Source of the DNA: Alteromonas sp. M12 | GTDB taxonomy: Bacteria; Pseudomonadota; Gammaproteobacteria; Enterobacterales; Alteromonadaceae | DNA length: 64,000 nt | Direction of reading: 5' to 3' | Assembly (NCBI RefSeq): GCF_037478005.1 | Contig: NZ_CP144164.1 | Span: forward strand, 4,216,001 to 4,280,000 | Part shown: in pieces, positions 29,480 to 38,740 of the stretch | Numbering within the stretch: the stretch's first letter is position 1 | Layout of the letters: the number at the start of each line of letters is the position of its first letter | Notes under the pieces: model-generated | The model's input: only the letters and a program-made list of their open reading frames with translations | Database searches by the model: none | Told to the model about the DNA's origin: nothing | Translations under genes and position numbers: made by a program

Positions 29480-30877
29480 CTATAAATTCTCTTCCGCAAA
29501 TTCAGCCAAACGGCTACGCACAACGCCGTCTAAGTTGATAGTTGCACTACCTGAGAAATCTTTGAATTTCTCCACCAAATAAGTTAATCCTGAAGTAACT
29601 GCACTTAGGTAATTACTATCAATTTGCGCCAAGTTTCCGCCGCAAATCAGCTTAGTGCCCTCTCCGCATCGGGTTATGATGGTTTTTAGTTGAGAAGCTG
29701 TGAGGTTCTGAGATTCGTCTAAAATCACAATCGCATTTTGGATACTACGACCACGCATAAAGTTTACCGATTTGAATTGTATATTGGCTTTTTCCATGAT
29801 GTAACTCATCGAGCCTTTTACGTTCTCATCGTTTTTGTGCAAAACTTCCAAAGAGTCGGTAATAGCCGCTAACCAAGGCGCCATCTTTTCTTCTTCCGTT
29901 CCAGGCAAAAAGCCGATGGATTCAGCAATTTCTGGGGTGCTTCGAGTCACAATGATTTTATCATACATGTTTTTCTCAATGACCATTTCCAACGCCGCCG
30001 CCAGTGCTAACAATGTTTTACCACTGCCCGCAGGTCCGGTGAGTATAACCAAATCGATATGTGGATCGAGCAAGGCATGAAAGGCCATAGCCTGACCAAT
30101 ATTTTTAGGTGTTATTCCCCAGGCATTGCGTCCCATAAGACGATCGTAGCCTAAGTCGAGTACCTCGAGTGTATCGTCGGTTATGTTTTCCACTAAGCCA
30201 GCGAATTGCTCTTCATCATCAATCAAAAACTCGTTGATATAGGCTTCAGGCAACGCTTTTTTATCGATAGTATGAATAGTATCTCGACCTTCGGTTCGGC
30301 TATCAACGGTTTTCACGCATTGCCAAAAATCGCCATTGAAGGTGTGATAACCTTTCGATAAATACTTGATATCACTAATTAATTGGTCAGTTCGATAGTC
30401 TTCAACATGGGCTAATCCAGCGCCCTTGGCTTTTAAACGCATGTTGATATCTTTAGTCACCAAGACTACTTGTCTAGGCAGTTTAATCTTTTGCAGATGC
30501 AAGGCTGCATTGATTATTCGATTGTCGTTATCGTTACTGGTAAAAACCTGCTGCTCAAAAGGTAAACCATGATCAGCAAAGATAGATAATAGACCTGTAG
30601 GCGCTGACTCTCCTGATCCCAGCCCTGACATAGCAACCCCTTCAATCATTTGTTCAGGTGTTGCCTCGTGCAGCAGATCTTCCATTGCGCGAATAGAGAC
30701 TCTAGCATCCCGCGCAACATCTTTTTTACTATCTTTAATGTAATCCAGTTCTTCTAGAACCGTCATAGGTACGACAACGTCATGTTCTTTGAAAGAGAGA
30801 AAAGCGAGAGGTTCATGTAAGAGGATATTGGTGTCGAGCACATAAAGTTTGGTATTCATTTCAGCTTTTTCTGGCAT
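29480..30877 (-). CDS. PIN-PhoH family ATPase (PhoH2/YlaK type)
   Basis: A 465-residue fusion. The N-terminal PIN ribonuclease domain shows KLYVLDTNILLHEPLAF, VPMTVLEELDYIKDS, NDNDNRIINAAL and VTKDINMRLKA with the acidic metal-binding residues. The C-terminal PhoH helicase-like ATPase has Walker A TGPAGSGKTLLALA, FLPGTEEEK, and Walker B IVILDESQNLTASQ. Proteins of this architecture are RNA helicase/RNases. The ATG at 30877 has GGAG seven bases upstream and is preferred to the internal ATG at 30859. Confidence 0.92.
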   Translation of the reverse strand: MPEKAEMNTKLYVLDTNILLHEPLAFLSFKEHDVVVPMTVLEELDYIKDSKKDVARDARVSIRAMEDLLHEATPEQMIEGVAMSGLGSGESAPTGLLSIFADHGLPFEQQVFTSNDNDNRIINAALHLQKIKLPRQVVLVTKDINMRLKAKGAGLAHVEDYRTDQLISDIKYLSKGYHTFNGDFWQCVKTVDSRTEGRDTIHTIDKKALPEAYINEFLIDDEEQFAGLVENITDDTLEVLDLGYDRLMGRNAWGITPKNIGQAMAFHALLDPHIDLVILTGPAGSGKTLLALAAALEMVIEKNMYDKIIVTRSTPEIAESIGFLPGTEEEKMAPWLAAITDSLEVLHKNDENVKGSMSYIMEKANIQFKSVNFMRGRSIQNAIVILDESQNLTASQLKTIITRCGEGTKLICGGNLAQIDSNYLSAVTSGLTYLVEKFKDFSGSATINLDGVVRSRLAEFAEENL

Positions 30878-31273
30878 CCGCTACTCCGATTAACTGCCCG
30901 CATAGAAAAAATAGGCGCATGGTTTTGACTAAATTCATCCTTACCATAAACCACTTTTTCGCCACTTTCATTAACTTTTACAAAAGACTTTTTAATCTAT
31001 AAAAAAAATCTTATACATCAATGTGTTGACAAGATACTGCGGATATTCAACCGACAATTTCAACAGGCTAATGAGCACCTTAGGCGTTCCTACCCTGGGG
31101 TTTTTACTCCCCCTTACTGAGTTGTTAACCAATTTGCTAAAGGCTGACAGATAACACACTGCAAAAGTCCGTTATAAACGTTATAATCGCGCTCTTTATG
31201 ATTTGGCGAAAGCCCTTAATTGGCTCAAAGGCAAGCTAAGATTTAGCCTTTACAGCCCAAGAGATTTTCTACT
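30878..31273 (+). promoter_or_regulatory. phoH-like/rapA divergent intergenic region
   Basis: 396 bases with no gene. On the rapA side the word CGTTATAA occurs twice (31170-31177, 31179-31186); the second copy contains a consensus -10, TATAAT (31182-31187), but the -35 position is poor. The phoH side is very AT-rich. A leader of about 80 bases precedes rapA. Confidence 0.35.
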
Positions 31274-34114
31274 ATGACACAAACAAACAACTTTGCTTTA
31301 GGGCAACGTTGGCTTAGCAATACTGAGTCAGAACTTGGCCTAGGCACTATCATTGCCGTAAACAATCGAACCGTTGAAATACTCTTCCCTGCGATAGGCG
31401 AAACGCGCACATATGCCCCAGCTTCTGCGCCTTTAACCAGAGTAACCTTTGAGGTTGGTGATAAAGTAACTAGTCATGCTAATTGGCAATTCATAGTAGA
31501 AAATATCAGCCAACGAGACAATATGCTTACCTACCATGGCAAGCGTTTGGACACTGGCGAAGATGTGGATCTAAAAGAAACTTTTGTAGACCACCATTTT
31601 CAATTGAATCAACCGCAAAAACGACTTTTAGCCGGTCAGGTGGATGAGCCCAAATGGTTCGAAATGCGAGAAAAATGCATTACTCATCAATATCAGCATG
31701 ACACCTCTGATTTGTTAGGTTTTTTGGGGGCTCGAGTCGACATTATTCCCCATCAATTACACATTGCCTCCGAAGTTGGTCGCCGACATGCCCCACGAGT
31801 GTTATTAGCAGACGAAGTAGGTTTAGGGAAAACCATTGAAGCGGCGCTGATTATTCATCAACAATTATTAACTGGACGAGCCCAAAGAATATTGATTGTG
31901 GTGCCAAATAGCTTGGTTCACCAGTGGTTAGTGGAGATGTTAAGACGGGTTAACTTGGCTTTTTCTATCTTTGACGAAGAGCGCTGCCAGGCCATGGCCG
32001 AAGAGGCGGGTAACCCGTTTGAAGCGGAACAGTTAATTCTTTGTAGTCTCGACTTCCTTACCCACAACAGTCGCTATTTCCAACAAGCATGTGAAGCACC
32101 TTGGGACCTAATGGTAGTGGATGAAGCCCACCATTTAACTTGGTCCGAAGGACAACCATCTCAAGAATATGAAGTGATTGAACAACTGGCACAAGTGACT
32201 AAAGGCGTTCTATTATTAACTGCCACCCCAGACCAGTTAGGTCATGAAAGTCATTTTGCCCGATTACGCATATTAGATCCCGCGCGATTCCATAGTTACC
32301 AAGAATTTGTGCATGAAGAACAACAATACAGCAAACTTGCTAAAGCCATTGAACCCTTACTGGCCAAAGACAATCAAGAAATAGCCTTGGACGAAAGCGC
32401 GATTCAGGCAATCCAAGAATTTGCAGGTGAAGATCTCGTATCGAATCTTGAACTTGCCGATGCAGCAAGCAGAGATAAGTTAATTCATCAACTATTAGAT
32501 AGGCACGGTACAGGGCGAGTGCTTTTCCGAAACAGTCGTTCTGGAGTAACAGGTTTTCCAGCCCGAGAGTTGCTTTCTTACCCGCTGCAGATGCCTGAAG
32601 AGTATGAACAACATCTTGAAGTAGAACTTGATTCAAGCCGCTTGCTCTCGCCAGAACGCATTCCAGAATTAGTCGACAGTTGGACTGATTTTGATCCCAG
32701 AATAGATTGGTTTATCGACCATCTACAGCAACTGCGCGGTGAAAAAGTACTAACAATATGTGCTAAAGCGTCAACCGCCTTAATGTTAGCCGAAGCAATT
32801 CGCCGAAAATCAGGGATCAGAGCCGGAGTTTTCCATGAAGGGTTAAGTATTGTAGAGCGAGATCGCACAGCCAATTACTTTGCTCAATCGGAAGAAGGCG
32901 CTCAGGTACTTATTTGTAGTGAGATTGGCAGTGAAGGTCGAAATTTCCAATTCGCTCATCATTTGGTGTTATTTGATTTGCCTCAAGTTCCTGATTTGTT
33001 AGAACAACGCATAGGCAGACTGGATCGCATTGGACAAAAACACGATGTTAAATTGCATGTGCCGTTTTTTGTTAACTCGGCCCAGCAGGTCATGCTCGAG
33101 TGGTATCACGATGGACTCAACGCCTTTGAATTAACCTGTCCTGCAGGCACCAGCGTTTACGAAGAAGTAGAAGAGATGCTACTCACTTCTTTGCAAAACC
33201 CCCATGATGAGTTAGCTAAGCGCAAACTCATCGAAGACACGCAAACCATTTATGCCCAATTGAAAAGTAAATTAGAGCAAGGCAGAGACAAATTATTAGA
33301 GATTAATTCATCCGGTAAAGGGAAAATTCAACAGCTTATCCAAGGTATTGAAGACTCCGATAACTCGCCCAAACTTGAACGTTTCATGACCCAGTTGTTT
33401 GATACCATTGGAGTATTGCAAGAAGAAAAAGATGACGACTGTTATTTATTAAAACAAACGGAGTCGATGCATACACAACTTCCAGGATTAGAAGAAGAGG
33501 GTATGACTATCACTTATGAACGACAAACAGCGACGAAGCTAGAACACGTTCATTTTTTCAGTTGGGACCATCCAATGGTGCAGCATGCAATGGATACTAT
33601 TACTACCGATGTACAGGGTAAAAGCGTGATTGGTATGAATAGGGATAAATCACTTCCACCAGGATACTACTGGTTAGAATGTTTGTTTGTGCTCTCAACC
33701 AAAGCAGAAAAGCACTTGCAAGTTAATCGTTATATGCCCGCCACTCCGATTAAGATAACGGTAGATCCGAAAGGTCAGCAAACCGATAAAGTATTTCATA
33801 TGCTTGATAGTGTGAATCCGAAGATGTCAGCTCAGTTGGTGAATGCTCTGCAATCACAAATTGAAAGAGCAATCCAACAAGCTACCGACATTGCAAGGGT
33901 AGATGCCGACAAGATTAAACAGCAATGCATAGACAGTATGCAAAGTAACTTGCACGAAGAACTCCAGCGTTTGCAAAGTTTAAGCAAAGTGAATAAATCT
34001 ATTCGAGAAGAAGAATTAGATTTTATTCGCAATCAATTGGACGCTTTAAATAATGCTTTAGGGAGCGCGGAAGTGCATTTAGAAGCGGTAAGGTTAGTGG
34101 TTAATAATCATTAA
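31274..34114 (+). CDS. rapA: RNA polymerase-associated ATPase RapA
   Basis: A 946-residue Swi2/Snf2 ATPase that recycles RNA polymerase after transcription. The N-terminal Tudor-like part begins FALGQRWLSNTESELGLGTI. Helicase motifs are LLADEVGLGKTIEAALI, VVPNSLVHQWLVEM, DEAHH, TATPDQLG, FHEGLSIVERDR, SEIGSEGRNFQFA and EQRIGRLDRIGQ. The C-terminal region ends with a long coiled segment. It is slightly shorter than E. coli RapA (968). rluA follows 35 bases later, as in E. coli. Confidence 0.97.
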   Translation: MTQTNNFALGQRWLSNTESELGLGTIIAVNNRTVEILFPAIGETRTYAPASAPLTRVTFEVGDKVTSHANWQFIVENISQRDNMLTYHGKRLDTGEDVDLKETFVDHHFQLNQPQKRLLAGQVDEPKWFEMREKCITHQYQHDTSDLLGFLGARVDIIPHQLHIASEVGRRHAPRVLLADEVGLGKTIEAALIIHQQLLTGRAQRILIVVPNSLVHQWLVEMLRRVNLAFSIFDEERCQAMAEEAGNPFEAEQLILCSLDFLTHNSRYFQQACEAPWDLMVVDEAHHLTWSEGQPSQEYEVIEQLAQVTKGVLLLTATPDQLGHESHFARLRILDPARFHSYQEFVHEEQQYSKLAKAIEPLLAKDNQEIALDESAIQAIQEFAGEDLVSNLELADAASRDKLIHQLLDRHGTGRVLFRNSRSGVTGFPARELLSYPLQMPEEYEQHLEVELDSSRLLSPERIPELVDSWTDFDPRIDWFIDHLQQLRGEKVLTICAKASTALMLAEAIRRKSGIRAGVFHEGLSIVERDRTANYFAQSEEGAQVLICSEIGSEGRNFQFAHHLVLFDLPQVPDLLEQRIGRLDRIGQKHDVKLHVPFFVNSAQQVMLEWYHDGLNAFELTCPAGTSVYEEVEEMLLTSLQNPHDELAKRKLIEDTQTIYAQLKSKLEQGRDKLLEINSSGKGKIQQLIQGIEDSDNSPKLERFMTQLFDTIGVLQEEKDDDCYLLKQTESMHTQLPGLEEEGMTITYERQTATKLEHVHFFSWDHPMVQHAMDTITTDVQGKSVIGMNRDKSLPPGYYWLECLFVLSTKAEKHLQVNRYMPATPIKITVDPKGQQTDKVFHMLDSVNPKMSAQLVNALQSQIERAIQQATDIARVDADKIKQQCIDSMQSNLHEELQRLQSLSKVNKSIREEELDFIRNQLDALNNALGSAEVHLEAVRLVVNNH

Positions 34115-34149
34115 TGAAGAACAATAAACACACTGGAAAAACAGCGTAA

Positions 34150-34848
34150 ATGGCAATTTTGAATTATGCCCCAAGCCGATATCCCTATTTCGATATCGTT
34201 TATCAAGATGAGAGCATGCTGGTGCTAAATAAGCCCAGTGGATTATTAACGGTGCCTGGAAAAGCACTTGAACATAAAGATAGTTTGCAGCTCAGAGTCC
34301 AGCGGTCTTTTCCAACAGCGACTATTGTGCATCGCTTGGACATGGCAACGTCGGGACTTATCGTCTTAGCATTGGATATGGATAGCCACCGTAAAATCTC
34401 CAAAGCATTTGAGTTACGGCAAACGGCTAAATCTTATATTGCCAGGGTATTTGGTAAATTAAGTGAAGAACAAGGTAGCATTGATTTACCACTGATTTGT
34501 GACTGGCCTAATCGACCAAAACAAATGGTTGATCACGAACGTGGCAAAAAAGCATTGACCCATTGGAAACGATTAGCCTGTGATAAAGACGAATCGCTAG
34601 TTGAACTAACACCGATAACTGGACGCTCTCATCAACTAAGAGTACATATGCTAAGTATCGGTCATCCAATATTAGGTGATCGACTTTACGCCCATGAGCA
34701 AGCCCTGCAAGCAGCGAATCGTTTGCAACTACACGCGAAATCACTCAAATTAAACCATCCATTAACGGATGAGCCCATGGCATTTGAATGCCCAGTGCCG
34801 TTTTCATTCAAGTCTCAAAGCGTTGCTACCGATATAGATAATAATTAG
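34150..34848 (+). CDS. rluA: Dual-specificity tRNA/23S rRNA pseudouridine synthase
   Basis: A 232-residue RluA-family enzyme with no S4 domain. Key segments are VLNKPSGLLTVPGK, VHRLDMATSGLIVLA with the catalytic aspartate, KSYIARVFG and TPITGRSHQLRVHMLSIGHPILGDRLY. The short length and position after rapA support RluA, which modifies U746 of 23S rRNA and U32 of some tRNAs. Confidence 0.93.
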   Translation: MAILNYAPSRYPYFDIVYQDESMLVLNKPSGLLTVPGKALEHKDSLQLRVQRSFPTATIVHRLDMATSGLIVLALDMDSHRKISKAFELRQTAKSYIARVFGKLSEEQGSIDLPLICDWPNRPKQMVDHERGKKALTHWKRLACDKDESLVELTPITGRSHQLRVHMLSIGHPILGDRLYAHEQALQAANRLQLHAKSLKLNHPLTDEPMAFECPVPFSFKSQSVATDIDNN

Positions 34849-34871
34849 CGTTAAATGAATTGTGAGCAATT

Positions 34872-35762
34872 GTGGGTAAGTCATCGTTAGGCAAAATACT
34901 CGGCCTGATCATATCAATGATCGGCTTTGCTGCGCATGGCATGCAATCACCTGAAGCGGCTCTGAATGACATTCAACACAGTCAATTTGACGACCAATAT
35001 GATGTCCTTTTGGTAGGTGAAAAACAAATTCCACTTGTTATATCGGAATCAAATACGGCGATAACCCGTGGCGTCGCTGTTTTGATCAGTGAGTCAGGCA
35101 GAAACCCATTTAGTGAACATGGATTATCTCAACTGTCTACGTCGCTCAATAATGTTGGCTGGGTGACGATGATAATGCCTGCGCCAATCAGTGGTTTTTG
35201 GCCCGCCCTTGATGAGACCACAACTAATAATCAAGCCGCTGACACTAGCAGCCAAACTCCAGATACGCCCACTTCTGTCGCCGTTCAAGAGACCTTAACA
35301 AAAGCGGCAACAAGTCAAATTGAACAGCCCGCATTTGAACTACATGAACAGCAGATTATTCAACAGATGCAGGCAGTTACAGGTAAAACACGTCAATATA
35401 ATGGTTTTTTCCTAGTCATTGCGCAAGGAACAAGTGCCGCATGGCTAACCAAAATATATGCTGAAAATAAATTAGATCAACCTGACGGCATGGTGTCAAT
35501 TAGTCCGCAATGGCCAGACCGTAGTTACAATCAACAACTCCCTAAATGGGTAGCTGAAACGCAAATGCCTTACCTTGATGTTTATTCAGCGTGGGATACC
35601 TCTTGGGCAAAAGCGACAGTGAGTCAACGGAAAATACAATCGATAAAATCGTTGAAAATGATGTATCGGCAAAGAGAGTTAATAGGTCAAACTATGGACA
35701 ACCAACAGTTTGCCCGCTTAGGCAAAGAAATTTATGGTTGGTTGACCCATATGGGTTGGTAA
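34872..35762 (+). CDS. DUF3530-like exported protein
   Basis: A 296-residue protein with a signal-like N-terminus (LGKILGLIISMIGFAAHG). GVAVLISESGRNPFSEHGL, LSTSLNNVGWVTMIMPAP and GFFLVIAQGTSAAWLTKIY suggest a degenerate alpha/beta-hydrolase fold, as in DUF3530. A Thr/Gln/Ala-rich insertion (about 116-150) breaks the fold. The usual GxSxG serine appears as QGTSA. The start is GTG at 34872. It lies 23 bases after rluA, perhaps cotranscribed. The family call is moderately confident and the function is unknown. Confidence 0.65.
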   Translation: MGKSSLGKILGLIISMIGFAAHGMQSPEAALNDIQHSQFDDQYDVLLVGEKQIPLVISESNTAITRGVAVLISESGRNPFSEHGLSQLSTSLNNVGWVTMIMPAPISGFWPALDETTTNNQAADTSSQTPDTPTSVAVQETLTKAATSQIEQPAFELHEQQIIQQMQAVTGKTRQYNGFFLVIAQGTSAAWLTKIYAENKLDQPDGMVSISPQWPDRSYNQQLPKWVAETQMPYLDVYSAWDTSWAKATVSQRKIQSIKSLKMMYRQRELIGQTMDNQQFARLGKEIYGWLTHMGW

Positions 35763-35934
35763 AAAAGCCAAGCTCCACCTTGCCCACAAATTTACCCCTA
35801 GCCGTTTTTTTTGCGTAGTTAATTTCTCAATATATCAATTGGATGAAAATTTTATTCCAATCCTAGGGAACATTCGTTAAGTTTGCGGTCTATACTTCAT
35901 AGTATTCTACCAAACGGAGTCACTCAAAATAGCC

Positions 35935-36258
35935 GTGAATATTGAAAACTTTATAAATAATAAAGCTGGTCAACTAGCTTTTTTTGTTCGGGGATATTGG
36001 TCTTACAAAATCCCCTACATAGAGTTAGACCTATATTTTTGGGACACTCTTGAAGAGTGGGCGCATGTTAAAAAAAGAGTGGATGAACCCTACTCGCAAA
36101 AAGAGCGTGTTTTCTGGCACTTGCTACATCAGCTAAATTATTGGCCAGAACAAAAATTGTTACATGATCAATATCTTCGTTCAGAACTTGAAACCTGCTT
36201 AAACTATTTAGAAGGTGAAGGGCAATACCCCTTAGATTGCATCGGTATCCGACCGTAA
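35935..36258 (+). CDS. Hypothetical protein, 107 residues
   Basis: A soluble protein rich in aromatic residues (FFVRGYWSYKIPYIELDLYFWDTLEEW, FWHLLHQLNYWPEQ, CLNYLEGEGQYPLDCIGIRP). It starts with GTG at 35935; the nearest GGAG is about 16 bases upstream, so initiation is uncertain. No family recognised. It reads in the same direction as its neighbours and has a composition unlike random translation. Confidence 0.62.
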   Translation: MNIENFINNKAGQLAFFVRGYWSYKIPYIELDLYFWDTLEEWAHVKKRVDEPYSQKERVFWHLLHQLNYWPEQKLLHDQYLRSELETCLNYLEGEGQYPLDCIGIRP

Positions 36259-36357
36259 CCCTCAACAACCGCCCTTTGTGCTGCAAAATTGAATTAGATA
36301 TTGAACTGTTAAGTTATACGTGATCCAATAGCTCTTTTCCTAAGCTATTGAAAATTT

Positions 36358-37713
36358 GTGTCTGAAACATTAAAAAATACACTTCTTTGTTATAAAGATA
36401 AGCGTCTTCTTTTTGTCTTTTTATTCGGTATCGCCAGCGGTTTCCCTTGGGTGATGATCGGTTCTGCGCTATCGGCTTGGCTGCAAGAAAGCGGTCTTAG
36501 CCGCTCGTCAATAGGTTTAATTGGTTCAATAACAATTGCTTATTCAATCAACTTCCTATGGTCTCCGTTACTGGATAGAGTCCAACCACCGGTACTTGGT
36601 CAACGCCGAGGCTGGATTGTGACAACACAATTAATGATTATCATTGCCTGCGTCGGTATGGCTGTGGTTCCGGCAGAGGAAAACCTGTTAGTGATTGGTT
36701 TAGTGGGATTTTCAATTGCGATATTTTCTGCAACCCAAGACATTGCCATTGATGCTTATCGAATCGATATTATTAAACCCTATGAAAAAGACAAGCTCGC
36801 CGCCGCATCCTCTATGGCGACCGCGGGTTGGTGGACAGGCTATGGGGGCTTAGGCTCAATTCCCTTTTTCATTGCCGATATGGCAGGTTGGCAATGGTCG
36901 GATATCTATTTTGTTTTAGCGGCAATCATGGCTGGACTAATGCTGTTGGTTTTCTTTAGTGATGAGCCTGTCACTAGCCGCTTAGAACAGCAAGTCGCTG
37001 CGAGTGCACGATATGCCAAAGCCATGGTCGGCGATCTGCAGTTAAATCGCTCTCAACGGGTGACAAATTGGTTAATGGTGACTTTAATTGAACCTTTTCG
37101 AGATTTTTTCAGCCGCAATACCGTAAAACTAGCGCTGTCTATTTTAGCCTTTATCTTTTTATTCAAAATCGGCGAAGCTTTTTTAGGTCGCATGAGTATT
37201 GTTTTTTATAAAGAACTGGGCTTTACCAATAGCGACATTGGCAGTTATTCCAAAATACTTAATTGGTGGGTAACAATTGTATTTGCTGTTTTAGGCGGAA
37301 TGGTCAATGTTCGATATGGTATCTATAGAGGGTTAATGACAGGTGGAATAGCCATGGCAGCAAGTAATCTGATGTTTGCTCTTATGTCAGTTGTCGGCCC
37401 CGATAAAGCCTTATTTGCGGCCACTATTTTTGTAGACGGCTTTACTGCAGCTTGGAGTTCAGTGGCACTGGTTGCATTTATTTCCCTTCTTTGTAACCAA
37501 GCGTTTTCTGCTTCTCAATATGCGCTTATGGCGTCTTTGGGCACCTTAAGTCGAACCCTAATGGCATCTGCCAGTGGCTTCTTAGTTGATTGGATGGATG
37601 GAAATTGGGCTTTCTTTTTCATACTAACAGCAGTAATGGTTCTGCCAAGCTTGGTCATATTATGGATGATAAAGGATCATATATATGCGTTGGAAAAACG
37701 TGACCTGCGCTGA
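36358..37713 (+). CDS. ampG: AmpG-family muropeptide permease
   Basis: A 451-residue major-facilitator protein with about twelve membrane helices. The start KDKRLLFVFLFGIASGFPWVMIGSALSAWLQESGLSRSSIGLIG, then FLWSPLLDRVQPPVLGQRRGW and SATQDIAIDAYRID, are AmpG hallmarks. It would import anhydro-muropeptides from the periplasm for cell-wall recycling and beta-lactamase induction. The start is GTG at 36358. It is convergent with the diguanylate cyclase gene. Confidence 0.88.
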   Translation: MSETLKNTLLCYKDKRLLFVFLFGIASGFPWVMIGSALSAWLQESGLSRSSIGLIGSITIAYSINFLWSPLLDRVQPPVLGQRRGWIVTTQLMIIIACVGMAVVPAEENLLVIGLVGFSIAIFSATQDIAIDAYRIDIIKPYEKDKLAAASSMATAGWWTGYGGLGSIPFFIADMAGWQWSDIYFVLAAIMAGLMLLVFFSDEPVTSRLEQQVAASARYAKAMVGDLQLNRSQRVTNWLMVTLIEPFRDFFSRNTVKLALSILAFIFLFKIGEAFLGRMSIVFYKELGFTNSDIGSYSKILNWWVTIVFAVLGGMVNVRYGIYRGLMTGGIAMAASNLMFALMSVVGPDKALFAATIFVDGFTAAWSSVALVAFISLLCNQAFSASQYALMASLGTLSRTLMASASGFLVDWMDGNWAFFFILTAVMVLPSLVILWMIKDHIYALEKRDLR

Positions 37714-37780
37714 TGTCAATTCGCCACATTGGCAGAACCAACATCTTAAATCTTATCAAACTAGGAACGCTGTCAGTTGG

Positions 37781-38734
37781 TTAATATTTACTAACCCGAT
37801 TCCGTCCCTCTTTTTTAGATGTGTATAAAGCTTGGTCGGCTTTTTCTAACCAAGCCATATGATCTTGATAAGTAACTCGGAATTCAGCGATGCCAATACT
37901 CACACTAAAGGGAATTTCATTGCCCTCGTAAACCGGCAATAAGTTTTCGCAACTAGTGCGGATCCGCTCGGCAACAATCATAGAATTTTCGGCATTGGTT
38001 TCTGGTAGTAGCACCGCAAACTCCTCTCCTCCATAACGCCCAGCAAGATCAGTTTCTCGGATGGATTGTTGCACAACCTTAGCCAAGGTTTTTATAATAT
38101 AATCACCTGCCGGGTGACCATAGGTATCGTTGACTTTTTTAAAGTGATCGATGTCTAACATCAGTACTGATGCCGGGGAGCCATTACGTACAATCCGCTT
38201 GTGCTCCAGTGAAAACTGTTCTTCCCAATAGCGCCGATTAAATACGCCTGTCAATCCGTCAACACGGCTAATCTGTTCTAATTGCTGATTAAGAGATTCG
38301 ATGCCTTTTTTGTTTAATGCTTCATCAGTAACATCGTAAACAACGATACAAATCTGCTCTACCCTTCCTTCTAACGAGGTCAGTGGAAATATGGTGACAT
38401 TTTGATACATGAAGTCTGAAGCAGAGGTAATTGGGCGACTGGTTTCAAATTTAAACAAGAATGGTCGTTGTTCCCAAATAATAAATGCTGAACTCTTGAG
38501 CCTCAGTACCGGCTCTGTTTTGACTAAGAACCATTCTTTATCTATTTCAGGAAAAAATTCAAAAAGGTTTTTGTACTTGATTTGACTAGGTAAAATACCG
38601 CTGTTATTTTCCATGAACTGATTCCACACCAGCACATTAAAGTCACGGTCAAGTACGGTGATTCCCACTTCAATTGAGCCAAGCAAATCAAACTGCCAAT
38701 GAAGTGCATTTATGTCAGAGAAGTCATCACTCAT
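37781..38734 (-). CDS. PAS-GGDEF diguanylate cyclase
   Basis: A 317-residue cytoplasmic protein. An N-terminal PAS domain (about 10-130: GSIEVGITVLDRDFNVLVWNQFMENNSG) is followed by a short helix and a GGDEF domain beginning DGLTGVFNRRYWEEQF. The active site GRYGGEEF is intact and the I-site RETD lies five residues before it. It should make cyclic di-GMP. It begins six bases after the REC-CheC gene, so the two probably form one regulatory unit. Confidence 0.92.
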   Translation of the reverse strand: MSDDFSDINALHWQFDLLGSIEVGITVLDRDFNVLVWNQFMENNSGILPSQIKYKNLFEFFPEIDKEWFLVKTEPVLRLKSSAFIIWEQRPFLFKFETSRPITSASDFMYQNVTIFPLTSLEGRVEQICIVVYDVTDEALNKKGIESLNQQLEQISRVDGLTGVFNRRYWEEQFSLEHKRIVRNGSPASVLMLDIDHFKKVNDTYGHPAGDYIIKTLAKVVQQSIRETDLAGRYGGEEFAVLLPETNAENSMIVAERIRTSCENLLPVYEGNEIPFSVSIGIAEFRVTYQDHMAWLEKADQALYTSKKEGRNRVSKY

Positions 38735-38740
38735 TAGTTA